Positions 16,001 to 24,411 of a stretch of DNA of 64,000 nucleotides are shown piece after piece (the first letter of the stretch is position 1; every line of letters begins with the position of its first letter). Position numbers and translations under genes: made by a program. The stretch is from positions 62,001 to 126,000 of the forward strand of contig NZ_JARFVB010000005.1 of assembly GCF_029193885.1 (NCBI RefSeq), given 5' to 3'. The notes under the pieces were generated by a model. It saw only the letters and a list, made by a program, of their open reading frames with translations, was not told where the DNA came from and searched no databases. Origin of the DNA: Flagellimonas yonaguniensis. Its GTDB lineage: Bacteria; Bacteroidota; Bacteroidia; Flavobacteriales; Flavobacteriaceae.

Positions 16001-16315
16001 AAAATCCGTTGACTGAAAATTGATGCCAGGGCCTTCCACGAAGAGTTTCAAGCGCACTTGCCTACCCGATTCTTGGGCATCCGTGAGCAACAGATTGAGG
16101 ACTAATTTTTCTTGGGTGGTTGTGGTGTAATCGGACAGTTTTAAGCTGTAGGGCGGTACCATTTGCGGCGTGGCCTGTACGGGATAGATTTGGGCTGTTA
16201 CTATTCCAGTAAGCAGTAGGCAGTAAGCAGGGAGCAGTGTTTTTAACAACCTACAAAGTTTACTGGATACTGCATACTGCATACTGATTACCGCATACTT
16301 AGAATACTTTTTCAT
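13079..16315 (-). CDS. Secreted polymorphic-toxin effector (FN3 / coiled-coil / GNAT-like tip)
   Basis: This is a 1078-aa protein. The signal peptide occupies ~1-42 (ending LLLTGIVTAQ) and is encoded by CAGTA-type microrepeats. Residues ~43-400 are beta-rich with FN3-like segments (PAVQYEFTLKELWD, TTYEFRVGGDCEP) and resemble proteins annotated as TANFOR-domain in Bacteroidota (recalled, not searched). Residues ~530-660 are a Glu/Gln-rich coiled coil; a helical stretch leads to the junction at ~820-905. The tip (~915-1078) carries LELHLRIPEKLQGQGIGSQI, whose Q-G-Q-G-I-G fits the acetyl-CoA-binding motif A of GNAT enzymes, with a preceding beta strand. It has no T9SS sorting domain, so export beyond the periplasm presumably depends on partners. 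The start overlaps the stop of the four-helix-bundle gene by 4 bp. Confidence 0.72.
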   Translation of the reverse strand: MKKYSKYAVISMQYAVSSKLCRLLKTLLPAYCLLLTGIVTAQIYPVQATPQMVPPYSLKLSDYTTTTQEKLVLNLLLTDAQESGRQVRLKLFVEGPGINFQSTDFVNGALTIVLDGGINQRLTNLDLQPYFNLNNLVGISPKQYSEQLPEGQYQFCFEVYDQFSGQRISNRSCANVYLMLNDPPLLNVPFRGDLVTAQNPQNIIFNWTPRHINAPAVQYEFTLKELWDTGMDPQAAFLASPPLYQTTTFANTLHYGPAQMQLLEGKTYGWQVRAFVSDGINDTSLFRNNGLSEIYHFTYRTDCPPPRFVLSEAENSQTVKINWQMGEHLRYRVQYRKKGYGEDDWFGLWSRNNKVTIRNLEAGTTYEFRVGGDCEPLQTSSEVSGVGLAYSPIHEFTTPTEDEMAYYNCGIPPEIEISNQNPLQLLEPYEVFTAGDFPIVVREVSGSNGYYSGWGYITLPFLEKFKEVIDAANIATGGEVNIGKFSRIRVEFDNIKINTDYQLVEGMVVTSYDPDWSGIVDVDQAIEDIGQFVGSLKEIISQIFDRREEELKQLQELQNQLAEGSITEEEFNEQAEEKANNIEKLDDLLGEQLKEKILESPVVTEAQKEEVKNLGPTALASNDDFSQTDIDNIRKKDTAARKRLEEIAEEVALAEDMYFVNEAYTLLSEDGVYQEVLEKIKTISEYLKESSELCKEQGWGSYKDQGVFPYCLWKEAPIAEAFYYSKVDIPFVAGLTDGLYGEVEGLVLLPKMFYDVSTGMQEFIYAYTWAKWQCTPSKVAMNQKRMGLLLEKLEREQAQTSIWSWVKEQWYSGQKELTEYEGKRCEDAEKLRNEVDEFVDFVQERENLKQLIADVEEKLADYWNTISGIDNTARYHHGKILVFAASFVVPGLGQLTKIKRVKKILEWIKKATPDQLLGLKLRYTDELNNAGKIKKLWTSIDESLGDFRGKIGTYYDVNVTFKSSRQRVGVSVMNNDILELHLRIPEKLQGQGIGSQIVKQAIIEDSPKAIKGWWKTQDIYTNGESINLTIFKSGKAKNLSDIEAALQTPSGKIFAREGFDKIEVIKNTSDEVIILFLK
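16195..16306. repeat. CAGTA/TACTG microrepeats inside a signal-peptide coding region
   Basis: On the plus strand there are repeated CAGTAgGCAGTAaGCAG units and, ~40 bp on, ACTGCATACTGCATACTG. The two blocks are in inverted orientation and together encode most of the effector's signal peptide. Confidence 0.7.
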
Positions 16316-16674
16316 TTGTTTCTAAATTTTTCAGGGTTCTGAATCATATATCCCAAAAGCTTTCCCACCTCCAGCGAATCCGCCAATAATGCATCATGTA
16401 CATCCTTGGAAACGTAAGTACAGGAAAGGGCAAAGTCCAACCAAACCTGTGTTTCCGTGTTCTCCATATCCGCATCTGATAGTTTTGCCACAAAATGCTT
16501 TATATACAATCGTTTTCGGTATCCTTCCGCTAGATTGGAGCATACCGACCGTGAACTTCTCCGCATCTGATCTATCAAGGCGAAGCGCTCCTCTTTTGGG
16601 AACATCTTCGTAACCTTAAAAACCTTCATCGCAAGTTGAAACCCTTTTTGATATGCTTTTAATTCTTTGAACAT
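16312..16674 (-). CDS. Four-helix-bundle protein (S23/IVP family)
   Basis: This is a 120-aa protein with family hallmarks FKELKAYQKGFQLAMKVFK, LIDQMRRSSRSVCSNLAEGY and a C-terminal helix GKLLGYMIQNPEKF. The family takes its name from proteins encoded in 23S rRNA intervening sequences and shares its fold with Avd of diversity-generating retroelements; its cellular role is poorly known. It is flanked on both sides by CAGTAGGCAGT microrepeats and interrupts an otherwise tightly coupled operon. This suggests it arrived with the repeats. It overlaps the effector start by 4 bp. Confidence 0.88.
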   Translation of the reverse strand: MFKELKAYQKGFQLAMKVFKVTKMFPKEERFALIDQMRRSSRSVCSNLAEGYRKRLYIKHFVAKLSDADMENTETQVWLDFALSCTYVSKDVHDALLADSLEVGKLLGYMIQNPEKFRNK

Positions 16675-16695
16675 CTATTCAATCATTTATTTTTT

Positions 16696-16770
16696 TACTT
16701 ACTGCCTTACTGCACACTAACCCACTGCCTACTGAACCCCTGACCCACTGCCTACTGAACCACTGCCTAC
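16696..16770. repeat. Tandem CACTGCCTACTGAACC microrepeats
   Basis: Three near-copies of CACTGCCTACTGAACC plus related CTTACTGCC pieces fill the 92 bp between the four-helix gene and the PKD lipoprotein gene. The TAG stop of the latter (minus strand) is itself the start of the repeat. Confidence 0.75.
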
Positions 16771-18122
16771 TGTTTCTGCACTTTAACATCCACGACGATA
16801 TGTGAATTGGTACCGTCTTGCACAAATTCCTTTATTTTAATCGCTCCTTTTCTACCATCCCATGTTTCAAACAGTACAATTCGTGGCAACACGGAGTTGT
16901 CAAAATCCTGAATGCCCCCAATTGTTTCCTCAATGTTCAATACAGCCAAAAGGGAATCATCTTCCATTACATCAAATTCCGCTACGGTAAGAGTTGCTTC
17001 ACACTCACAGGATTCCTGTAGATTGATGAATTTGGTATGCTTTGCATTGGGAATAGGCCCAAATGTGTAATCTTGGACCTCATCGGGAGAGACAAACTTG
17101 TTGAAGTTGAAATCTTGATTGAGTGCGAAAAAGGCAATATCGATGAAGCTGGCATCATCCGGCGCAATCTCATCAGCCTTGTAAACCTCCCTTGTTGTTG
17201 TGGAAAAAAAAGCCCCTACCTGATTTGAATTATGTGCCGTACTTATGCCCAGTTCAATATTCTCCAGAACTCTTAGGTTGGTATTCTCATATATGGTCAC
17301 TTCTTTTATTTTAGTGCTACTACGCTTGTTGTTGTATGCTTTCAGTTTAATTTGATGCACCCCAGGGGTATGGAATGTGACCGTAGGATTGATTTCTGTA
17401 CTGTTGGATAAATCAGCGGCTTCAAAAGTCCATTCGTAACCTATGGCACTTGTGCTGTTATTGATAAGGTTTAAGGTTACGGGAGCTTGAAAATCATCAT
17501 CCTCAAAAGCAGGTTCCATTTCAAAATCCGCCGAAACTCCAGAAGCAACCACAACCGTATCCGTTATCGTATGGGTTTCCCTTCCATTACCTGCTTCCAA
17601 TGTTATGACATGGTCTCCTGACTCTTGAAAAACAATTTTACCTGGGGTACGAGCATCAAATTTTTGGGGAATCCCTCCGGCAAATGTCCAATCAAAGGTT
17701 GTTGCTCCTTTTGTCGTATTTTCAATAGTGATGGTTACTGGAGCAAAATCATCTCCCTCCACATTGATTTTGAAATTGGGAACAATGGCTTCGTCAATGG
17801 ACAGACCCATACTCTTGGTTTCTTGGGTACCATCCCTATTGGAAGCCTTTAATGAAATGGTAAAGTTCCCTGCACGATTATACAGGATAGTGCCAGGGTT
17901 TTTATCAGTGGATGTAGCTGGTTCTCCCCCATCAAAAGTCCATTGGAACGTGTCCGCTCCTTCGGTTTGATTATTGATTTTCACATAAACGGGCACCGAA
18001 TAATCATGATCCACTACCTCAATATCAAAATTGGGATCAATGGGCAATGCGACTTCTTTGGCACATGACACCAAAAATCCAAATAACAAGCCAAAAACTA
18101 TGTGATTTCGATATTGTCTCAT
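16767..18122 (-). CDS. PKD-domain outer-membrane lipoprotein of the toxin operon
   Basis: This is a 451-aa protein. It has a signal with lipobox FLVSC at ~20. Three PKD-like repeats follow (ADTFQWTFDGGEPATS, ATTFDWTFAGGIPQKF, AIGYEWTFEAADLSNS, each ending in a TPG/NPG...F strand), then a C-terminal ~170-residue domain. The PKD folds suggest surface protein-protein contacts. The start overlaps the stop of the SprB-repeat gene by 1 bp (TAATG), so it is translationally coupled. It is probably a surface anchor or assembly partner of the effector. Confidence 0.72.
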   Translation of the reverse strand: MRQYRNHIVFGLLFGFLVSCAKEVALPIDPNFDIEVVDHDYSVPVYVKINNQTEGADTFQWTFDGGEPATSTDKNPGTILYNRAGNFTISLKASNRDGTQETKSMGLSIDEAIVPNFKINVEGDDFAPVTITIENTTKGATTFDWTFAGGIPQKFDARTPGKIVFQESGDHVITLEAGNGRETHTITDTVVVASGVSADFEMEPAFEDDDFQAPVTLNLINNSTSAIGYEWTFEAADLSNSTEINPTVTFHTPGVHQIKLKAYNNKRSSTKIKEVTIYENTNLRVLENIELGISTAHNSNQVGAFFSTTTREVYKADEIAPDDASFIDIAFFALNQDFNFNKFVSPDEVQDYTFGPIPNAKHTKFINLQESCECEATLTVAEFDVMEDDSLLAVLNIEETIGGIQDFDNSVLPRIVLFETWDGRKGAIKIKEFVQDGTNSHIVVDVKVQKQ

Positions 18123-21100
18123 TATAAAATCACAAGTTTTCTAATTTGTCTTCCTTTGGAAGTTTCCAACAACAAGAGATATACACCCGATTGTAAATCC
18201 ATTGTATACGGTACTTCGTATACAGCACTTCCCTTCAATTCTTGTTCATCATGAACGTTGTTAGAGCCTAACCCAAACAAACGCAAAACTACTGTTGATG
18301 CTTCTTGAAGGGAAACCAAAGCCGTGAACGTACCCGATGATGGGTTGGGCGACACCTTGAATTCTTTGATAAAAGGTGCAATGGCGTCCCCTACATCCGG
18401 AAGCTCTCTTGCTTCTGCCACAATAATGGTTTTGGTTATGTCTTGATAACAATAGTCTTGATAATTTCTCAGGATTAGCTCATAAGCACCAGGAGCATCA
18501 AAACGGATGATGGCCATTCCTTCGCTCTGTTCCACTACTGTAACTTCATCAGGCAAAATCCAGGCCTCATTGGTACCAATGGGATTACTGGTATTAACCA
18601 AGACTACTTCTTCACCAGCAAAGGCTTGTGAAGTGATCAAAAATTGGGAGTCAATTTCTGTTTGCACAGTGGTAATTTGTATGGTATCACTTGCCGAACA
18701 GCCCAAACTATTGGTCACGGTGGCGGTATAAATCCCTGATTCCGATAAATTTACTTGAGACGAGGTGCTGTAAAACCCATTGTCGGATGTCCATTCATAA
18801 GTCGCGGCAGGGTCATCCACTGAAATATCCAACTCGTGTTGCTGTCCATTACAAAGCGTCCTGTCCTCTCCCAAATCCACCGCACTTGGGTAGGGTGCTG
18901 TCAACTCAATAGCTTTTGAGGTAACACAACCAATGGCATCCACCACTTCCAAGGTATAGGTGCCTTCGCTTAAATTATCGAGTGACAATGAGTCTTCGTC
19001 AATATTCCATATATATGTGTACGGAGGGATTCCACCCACAATCTCCACGCATAAACTACCATCTGATGCATCGTAACAGGTGGGAGCAACGGTATTGATG
19101 ATGTTGACCACCAATTCTTCAGGCTGTTCTATGGTTACCTGACCACTTACTTCGCATCCATAAAAATCTTTTACATAGACAAAATAAGTACCTGCCGCCA
19201 AGTTTTCCGCAATTTCGGAATCGGCTCCAGAAGACCATGAAATATCATACGGAGGCATTCCTCCTTCAATGACCACGGTGGCAAATCCATCGTTACCATT
19301 ATAGCAACTCACATCCATCTTATCCAGTTGCAGGGTAATGGGGTCGGTTTCCTGAACGGGATATTCGTAATCCGTTGGTTCTTGTAGCACATTGTCCACA
19401 TAAGCGCCCAAAATGATTCCGTTGGCATCTTCGATATTTACCGCATACTCGCCCGCATCCACATTGTCCAACACATTTCCTGTGACGTTGGGGATGATTT
19501 GCCAGTTGTTCTGTTCATCCTTCTTCTTCCAGGTGTAGCTATAAGCGTATTGACCATCAATCAAAGGATCAAAGGGCACCCCACCTGATGCCGTGGCCAG
19601 AAGCTGACCATCGTCCGAAGGATTGTTGAATTGATTTCCCCCACTACAGGAAATGGGTATCGTCTGCTCCACACTTACTGACAAAGCAGGCGGTTCTTCC
19701 AAAATAAATTCGGCAACATAGGTACATCCTTCTTTTTGCACTGCATTTTCGTAGTTGGCATCGGTTACGGTAATTGTGTAAATGCCGGCTGGAATGTCGT
19801 GCACTTGTATCGCGTAACCATCGGGTGTGTTCTGTGCAGTAGTTGTATTGATAATGTTGTTTCCTTCATCCCGCCATTCATAGGAAAAACTATCATCGTT
19901 AAAGGGTGTTCCCCCATTTACCTGTACTGTAATACTCCCATCGGTAAAACCATAGGCCATCGGTTGCACATATTGCGGATTGGAAATTGAAACGGGTGCA
20001 TCGGGTTGCTCGATACTGACTTCCGCCTCGGCCTCACAACCCAAAGCGTCATACACATGAACAGTAAATTCGCCCACCCACAATCCTTCGGCAGTCTCCG
20101 AATTGGCTCCTGAAGACCACTGATAGATAAAAGGGGGAGTTCCACCACTTACGATTGCGGTAGCTGTTCCATCAATACCGCCAAAACAGTTGATATCCGA
20201 TTTTTCTATCTGTACGGTAAGCAATTCAGGTTCTTCCAATACATAGACCACTGGAGTGGCCTGTTGCAGTTGGTTGTTCACATAAGTTCCAATCACAATA
20301 CCGTTGGCATCTTCAATATTAACGGCATATTCGCCCGCTTCTAAATCACTGAGCACTTCGGAATTGTTATTCGGAATGGCTTGCCATTCATCGCTATCAT
20401 CTTTCTTGCTCCAAGAATATGTATAGGGTGGCACTCCCCCTGAAGCAATGGCCGTTAATTGGCCGTCGTTGGATGGATTATCATAAGTATTGGCGCTATT
20501 GCATGATATGGAAACAGTCTCCTCCATCGTCAATTGCAACTCTGGAGGTCCAGATAGTTCAAATTCTTGAGTTAAAACACAGCCTTCATTATCATTGGCT
20601 TGATTATAGTTCGCATCTGTTACGCTTAAGGTGTAAGTTCCTGCTGTTATATCTTCCAACGTGATACGATAGACCTCATCCACAAAAAGTGCGGATGTGG
20701 TATTGATGGGATTGTTGTTTTCATCGTACCACTTAAAATCGTAACTGTTGTTTTGATACATCGTTCCACCTGACACATTTACGGTAATGCTGCCATCGGT
20801 AAATCCATAGGCTGTGGGTTCCACTAGACCAGATAACTCTGCTGAAACTGATGCTGAAGGTTGGTCAATATGGATTTCATCAACTCCATCAGCTTGCCCA
20901 GCACAGGTGGCATCGTCATTGACCCGTTGTACTGCTACCTCATAATTGCCTTCGACCAAACCAGTTAGCGTATGATTATTGGGATTAACAAAATTCTCCC
21001 ATCCATTATTGTTTACATTGTATTGATAATTACCCTCATCTGAACCTCCAGAAGCCGATATTTCTATACGGCCATCTTTACCTTCATAACAATAGACATC

Positions 21101-22222
21101 GTTGAGTTTTTGGAGAGAAAAAATTACGGGGTCGGGATCCTCAATGACGATGGGGTCATCAGAGAGTTCTAGACTATCCCATGAATCATCTTCAATATTC
21201 TCTTGCTGCCCAGTTGGGTAAGTTTGGTATTTGATTTTATAATTCCTTTGGAGTAGTTCCCTTGGATAGGTAAAGGTCTGGTTTCCATTATCGATAAGGT
21301 CGTCTTCTGTTGATGCATTTCCTATTAGCTCAAAATCATCCGGGTTATTTAAATTTTCTGCATATAAATAAACCAATAATGCTTCTCCATCTTCCAAATC
21401 CCTGTCCAATGTTATTGTAAAACTTCCATCTTCGGCTCCTACGCAGGTGGTTTTGTGAGGGGTTAGGTTGAGGAGGGTTGGGGAACTTGATTCAATGGTA
21501 AAAAATAGAATATCCGAACTTATTTGAGGAATCTGACTGTTTGGTATATCCATAAACATTTTCACTCTTAAGTTTTGAATAGAATTAGCGTTGGGTTCAT
21601 TTGCTAATATTTCCTCAACAGTGGCTTTTAGTGGAAACTGATTAAGAATTTCCTGTGGAAAGTGCTTGAAGTTAAAATTATCATCCACACTGTATTTCCA
21701 TTCAACACCAGAAACATTTACAGGATTATCTTGAAAATTATTTTGAACAGTCTTGAATAAAAAATCATCGTGTGTTCTATTGTTTTCGTTAGGCTGAACA
21801 TAATTAGGAAGTATTACAGCGTATTGCCATACAGTAGCATAATCCTCAGGATTGTTAGAAATGATATTCTGGCACAACTGGATTTCACCATTATGTCCCC
21901 ACACAAATGTTTCATACTTGTTTATAAATTCAGAACCTCCTCCTTCACATAAAGTATTGTTTGGGTTCATCAAAATCTCATACTTTTGAATTTCGTATGC
22001 ACCAGCTTTTATTGGCAATTCAGGTAAATTTGTATAAATTCCTGGATCGGGGTCACTGAGCGTCCAATTATCAGCTAATTTGTTGTATCCCGCATGATAA
22101 TTATATCCTGGTATATTTGTCTGATATGGTTTTGTAGAAGTCCATAAGGCATAATCTTGTCCAAAACTGTAATTACTAAAAAAAAGAAACACAGATATTA
22201 TGTATATTAGTCTTTTGTCCAT
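18122..22222 (-). CDS. SprB-repeat surface protein with T9SS type A sorting domain
   Basis: This is a 1366-aa protein using ATG 22222 (MDKRLIYIISVFLFFSNYSFGQ, a signal peptide). TTG 22231, three codons earlier, overlaps the upstream stop. Residues ~270-1150 contain SprB-type repeats (SCYNGNDGFATVVIEGGMPP, LAAGTYFVYVKDFYGCE, PTCYDASDGSLCVEIVGGIP). An Ig/PKD-like stretch follows (ATYEWTSDNGFYS). The last ~80 residues are a T9SS type A sorting domain (FKVSPNPSSGTF..., ending RKLVIL). A ~288-residue multi-repeat unit is present twice (near 469 and 757). It is predicted to be secreted by T9SS to the cell surface. No T9SS machinery genes are in the window. Confidence 0.88.
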   Translation of the reverse strand: MDKRLIYIISVFLFFSNYSFGQDYALWTSTKPYQTNIPGYNYHAGYNKLADNWTLSDPDPGIYTNLPELPIKAGAYEIQKYEILMNPNNTLCEGGGSEFINKYETFVWGHNGEIQLCQNIISNNPEDYATVWQYAVILPNYVQPNENNRTHDDFLFKTVQNNFQDNPVNVSGVEWKYSVDDNFNFKHFPQEILNQFPLKATVEEILANEPNANSIQNLRVKMFMDIPNSQIPQISSDILFFTIESSSPTLLNLTPHKTTCVGAEDGSFTITLDRDLEDGEALLVYLYAENLNNPDDFELIGNASTEDDLIDNGNQTFTYPRELLQRNYKIKYQTYPTGQQENIEDDSWDSLELSDDPIVIEDPDPVIFSLQKLNDVYCYEGKDGRIEISASGGSDEGNYQYNVNNNGWENFVNPNNHTLTGLVEGNYEVAVQRVNDDATCAGQADGVDEIHIDQPSASVSAELSGLVEPTAYGFTDGSITVNVSGGTMYQNNSYDFKWYDENNNPINTTSALFVDEVYRITLEDITAGTYTLSVTDANYNQANDNEGCVLTQEFELSGPPELQLTMEETVSISCNSANTYDNPSNDGQLTAIASGGVPPYTYSWSKKDDSDEWQAIPNNNSEVLSDLEAGEYAVNIEDANGIVIGTYVNNQLQQATPVVYVLEEPELLTVQIEKSDINCFGGIDGTATAIVSGGTPPFIYQWSSGANSETAEGLWVGEFTVHVYDALGCEAEAEVSIEQPDAPVSISNPQYVQPMAYGFTDGSITVQVNGGTPFNDDSFSYEWRDEGNNIINTTTAQNTPDGYAIQVHDIPAGIYTITVTDANYENAVQKEGCTYVAEFILEEPPALSVSVEQTIPISCSGGNQFNNPSDDGQLLATASGGVPFDPLIDGQYAYSYTWKKKDEQNNWQIIPNVTGNVLDNVDAGEYAVNIEDANGIILGAYVDNVLQEPTDYEYPVQETDPITLQLDKMDVSCYNGNDGFATVVIEGGMPPYDISWSSGADSEIAENLAAGTYFVYVKDFYGCEVSGQVTIEQPEELVVNIINTVAPTCYDASDGSLCVEIVGGIPPYTYIWNIDEDSLSLDNLSEGTYTLEVVDAIGCVTSKAIELTAPYPSAVDLGEDRTLCNGQQHELDISVDDPAATYEWTSDNGFYSTSSQVNLSESGIYTATVTNSLGCSASDTIQITTVQTEIDSQFLITSQAFAGEEVVLVNTSNPIGTNEAWILPDEVTVVEQSEGMAIIRFDAPGAYELILRNYQDYCYQDITKTIIVAEARELPDVGDAIAPFIKEFKVSPNPSSGTFTALVSLQEASTVVLRLFGLGSNNVHDEQELKGSAVYEVPYTMDLQSGVYLLLLETSKGRQIRKLVIL

Positions 22223-22227
22223 AACTC

Positions 22228-24402
22228 TCAATATTTTACTTCCAAGGTTGAAATTTCACTTACCCTCCCATCCTTAAACACCACCCGAAACACATACTCA
22301 TAGGTATTGTTCGGTTTTACTTTGCCGTCCACAATTCCTTGGGTGTCCACAGGTATTTCTTTTAGCAGGTTTATGGTATTCCCTTGCGTTCCCTTGTAAA
22401 TGGTTATTTTGGAAGCATTGGGTTCTTTATAAGCTTTCCAGCGAATGGTTATGGTTCCCGCTTCTCTGTCTGCTTCGCCATACAGGCCTTGTAAGGGAGG
22501 GTATAAACTCGTCTTAGGCACAATTACTGTAAGTGGCGGTGCCGGGTCGGATTCCAATGCACTATCGTCAATCGCTATTAGGGTGTAGCTGTATTGTTCT
22601 CCTTCTGTTATGTTTTCATCGATCCAGTGGGCAGTGGGCAGTTGAGCAGTGGGCAGTTGAGCAGTGGGCAGGGAATCAGTAGGCAGTTGGGCAGTGGACT
22701 GCATACTGCTATCTGTGTACTGCTTACTGTCAACCGAATAAACAAGTTTCCAATCATTACTAGTGCTCTCCTTTCGATACAGCTCATGTTTTATTACATC
22801 ATCGCTAGAGCTATTGGCCCAAGTAAGGTGTACTTTTCCTTCTATTATTTTATAAGATTTGAATACGGGTTGAGTGGGTTTTATAAAATCTGGCTTCTTG
22901 AGCTCTAAGATTTCCGAAGGCTCGGACATATTGAAACGTTGGTCCACGGCAATGAGTTGGTAGTATACTTTACTATTGAGGTTTTTTACCGAAACACTAT
23001 CGTAAAATGTGGTTGATTCATGTGGGGAGACTGTAAGTTGCGAATATTCTTCATTTTTATTATTGCCCTTAAAAACACGATAGCCAAGCATATCCTTCTC
23101 TGTGTTGGGATCCCATGTTAAGGTTGCCACGCCCAAGCTATCAACTACTCCTGTAAACCCTTTGGGTTTAGCTGGCGGAATGGAATCCACAGGTTGTACC
23201 AAAGCTGGAAATGAGGTGCGCTTGCTTCCATTTTTGCCCAATGCAGTAATCGCCATATAATTGGTGGGCATTAAACTATCATACCTTACCCTTCGGGCCT
23301 CTGGCGGGATATTTTTCACTACGGCTTTATAAATACCATCCACATTATCGCTTTGGTTGAGTTCAAAACCCGTGATCATATCATTGCCCTCTTCCATAAA
23401 CTCCCACTCCAATAACACGGTTTTATCGTCTTCATAATATTTGGTGGTAATGTGGGGAACATAGGGTAGTTTCTTCTCTCCTTTTCCAGAAACTACTTCA
23501 GAAACGGGGCTAAGCTCCCCAAAAGGGGTTTTCCCCCGTATTCTGTAGTAATAGGTTGTCCCATTGGCAATGGAATCCGTATAAAACATCCGTAAAGGGT
23601 CTGTCTTATCGCTATTATTCAGGTTGGTCAATGGTAAATCATTGAGTATTCGAAAGTTATTTCCATCAACCGACCTTTCGATGAAGTAACTGTTATAGGT
23701 TTGGTTGTGAATGGCATAGTTCCAACTCAACATAGATTTGCCATCAAAGAAAACAACCGCCAAATCCAAGGGTTTTGGTAAATCTTCATAATCTTGAAGG
23801 CCAATAAAGACCCCTCCTTCTTTGATTTTCATCAAATTTTCGGGCACCAAAGAAGTGATCTTGTACACATATTTTTCGTTGGGTTCCACTTCATGATCCA
23901 CAAAGCCCAATCCTGCCATTTGTGCCACCTCATAATCTTGGTCGGCAGCATACAATCCCCATGTAAATCGTTGTTCCTGCTCTTCCGCCAAATTGATAAT
24001 AGCGGATAGCTGGTCCATCCCTTCCACATCAAAGCCTTCCCCATAAATAGATTGCGCCATTACGGCTGCATTGTCGTTACTTTCCACCAAGGGCATCCAC
24101 TCCTCCAAAAGTTTAGGCAAAAAGATTCCAATGGTTTTTTCCGTAGGAATCGGTAAAGTTCTATTGTTTTTCGTTACGGTATAGCGCTTTAATTCATAGC
24201 CATATTCATTGAGTTGTCGCCATGCCACTGGAGTGGTAACCGCCCATCGTAGCATTATCTTTCCATCCTTTTGCGGACGAGCCATGGCCACGATCGCGGG
24301 TTCATCAACAGTCAGAGAGTCTTGTTGGGCCCTAGCTTGAAATGCACAAAGGCAAGCTATTAAAACAGTTGTGATGCTTTTTGAAATATTACATTCTCTC
24401 AT
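22228..24402 (-). CDS. Secreted fibronectin type III multidomain protein
   Basis: This is a 724-aa protein with a signal peptide ending FQARAQ (~26). At least four FN3 modules can be made out (for example GTTYYYRIRGKTPFGELSPV, VATLTWDPNTEKDMLGYRVF, KVHLTWANSSSDDVIKHELY, TITIRWKAYKEPNASKITIY). Between two of them lies an in-frame insertion reading STAQLPTDSLPTAQLPTAQL, encoded by GCAGTGGGCAGTTGA repeats. Its stop overlaps the next gene's TTG, and it starts 9 bp after the preceding gene. It is probably a structural part of the effector delivery assembly; the role is inferred from the operon only. Confidence 0.78.
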   Translation of the reverse strand: MRECNISKSITTVLIACLCAFQARAQQDSLTVDEPAIVAMARPQKDGKIMLRWAVTTPVAWRQLNEYGYELKRYTVTKNNRTLPIPTEKTIGIFLPKLLEEWMPLVESNDNAAVMAQSIYGEGFDVEGMDQLSAIINLAEEQEQRFTWGLYAADQDYEVAQMAGLGFVDHEVEPNEKYVYKITSLVPENLMKIKEGGVFIGLQDYEDLPKPLDLAVVFFDGKSMLSWNYAIHNQTYNSYFIERSVDGNNFRILNDLPLTNLNNSDKTDPLRMFYTDSIANGTTYYYRIRGKTPFGELSPVSEVVSGKGEKKLPYVPHITTKYYEDDKTVLLEWEFMEEGNDMITGFELNQSDNVDGIYKAVVKNIPPEARRVRYDSLMPTNYMAITALGKNGSKRTSFPALVQPVDSIPPAKPKGFTGVVDSLGVATLTWDPNTEKDMLGYRVFKGNNKNEEYSQLTVSPHESTTFYDSVSVKNLNSKVYYQLIAVDQRFNMSEPSEILELKKPDFIKPTQPVFKSYKIIEGKVHLTWANSSSDDVIKHELYRKESTSNDWKLVYSVDSKQYTDSSMQSTAQLPTDSLPTAQLPTAQLPTAHWIDENITEGEQYSYTLIAIDDSALESDPAPPLTVIVPKTSLYPPLQGLYGEADREAGTITIRWKAYKEPNASKITIYKGTQGNTINLLKEIPVDTQGIVDGKVKPNNTYEYVFRVVFKDGRVSEISTLEVKY
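22626..22730. repeat. In-frame CAGTGGGCAGTTGAG microrepeat within the FN3 gene
   Basis: About four 15-21-bp units of (A/G)GCAGTGGGCAGTTG plus CTGCATACTG/CTGCTTACTG half-sites lie inside the coding sequence without breaking the frame. They are related to the repeats at 16195-16306 and 16696-16770. Confidence 0.75.
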
Positions 24403-24411
24403 AGCAAAGCC

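Noticed and set aside
16195..16770. A diversity-generating retroelement, suggested by the Avd-like four-helix protein beside a variable gene
   Set aside because: No reverse transcriptase, template repeat or C-type lectin variable repeat is present. The four-helix protein matches the S23/IVP pattern better than Avd.
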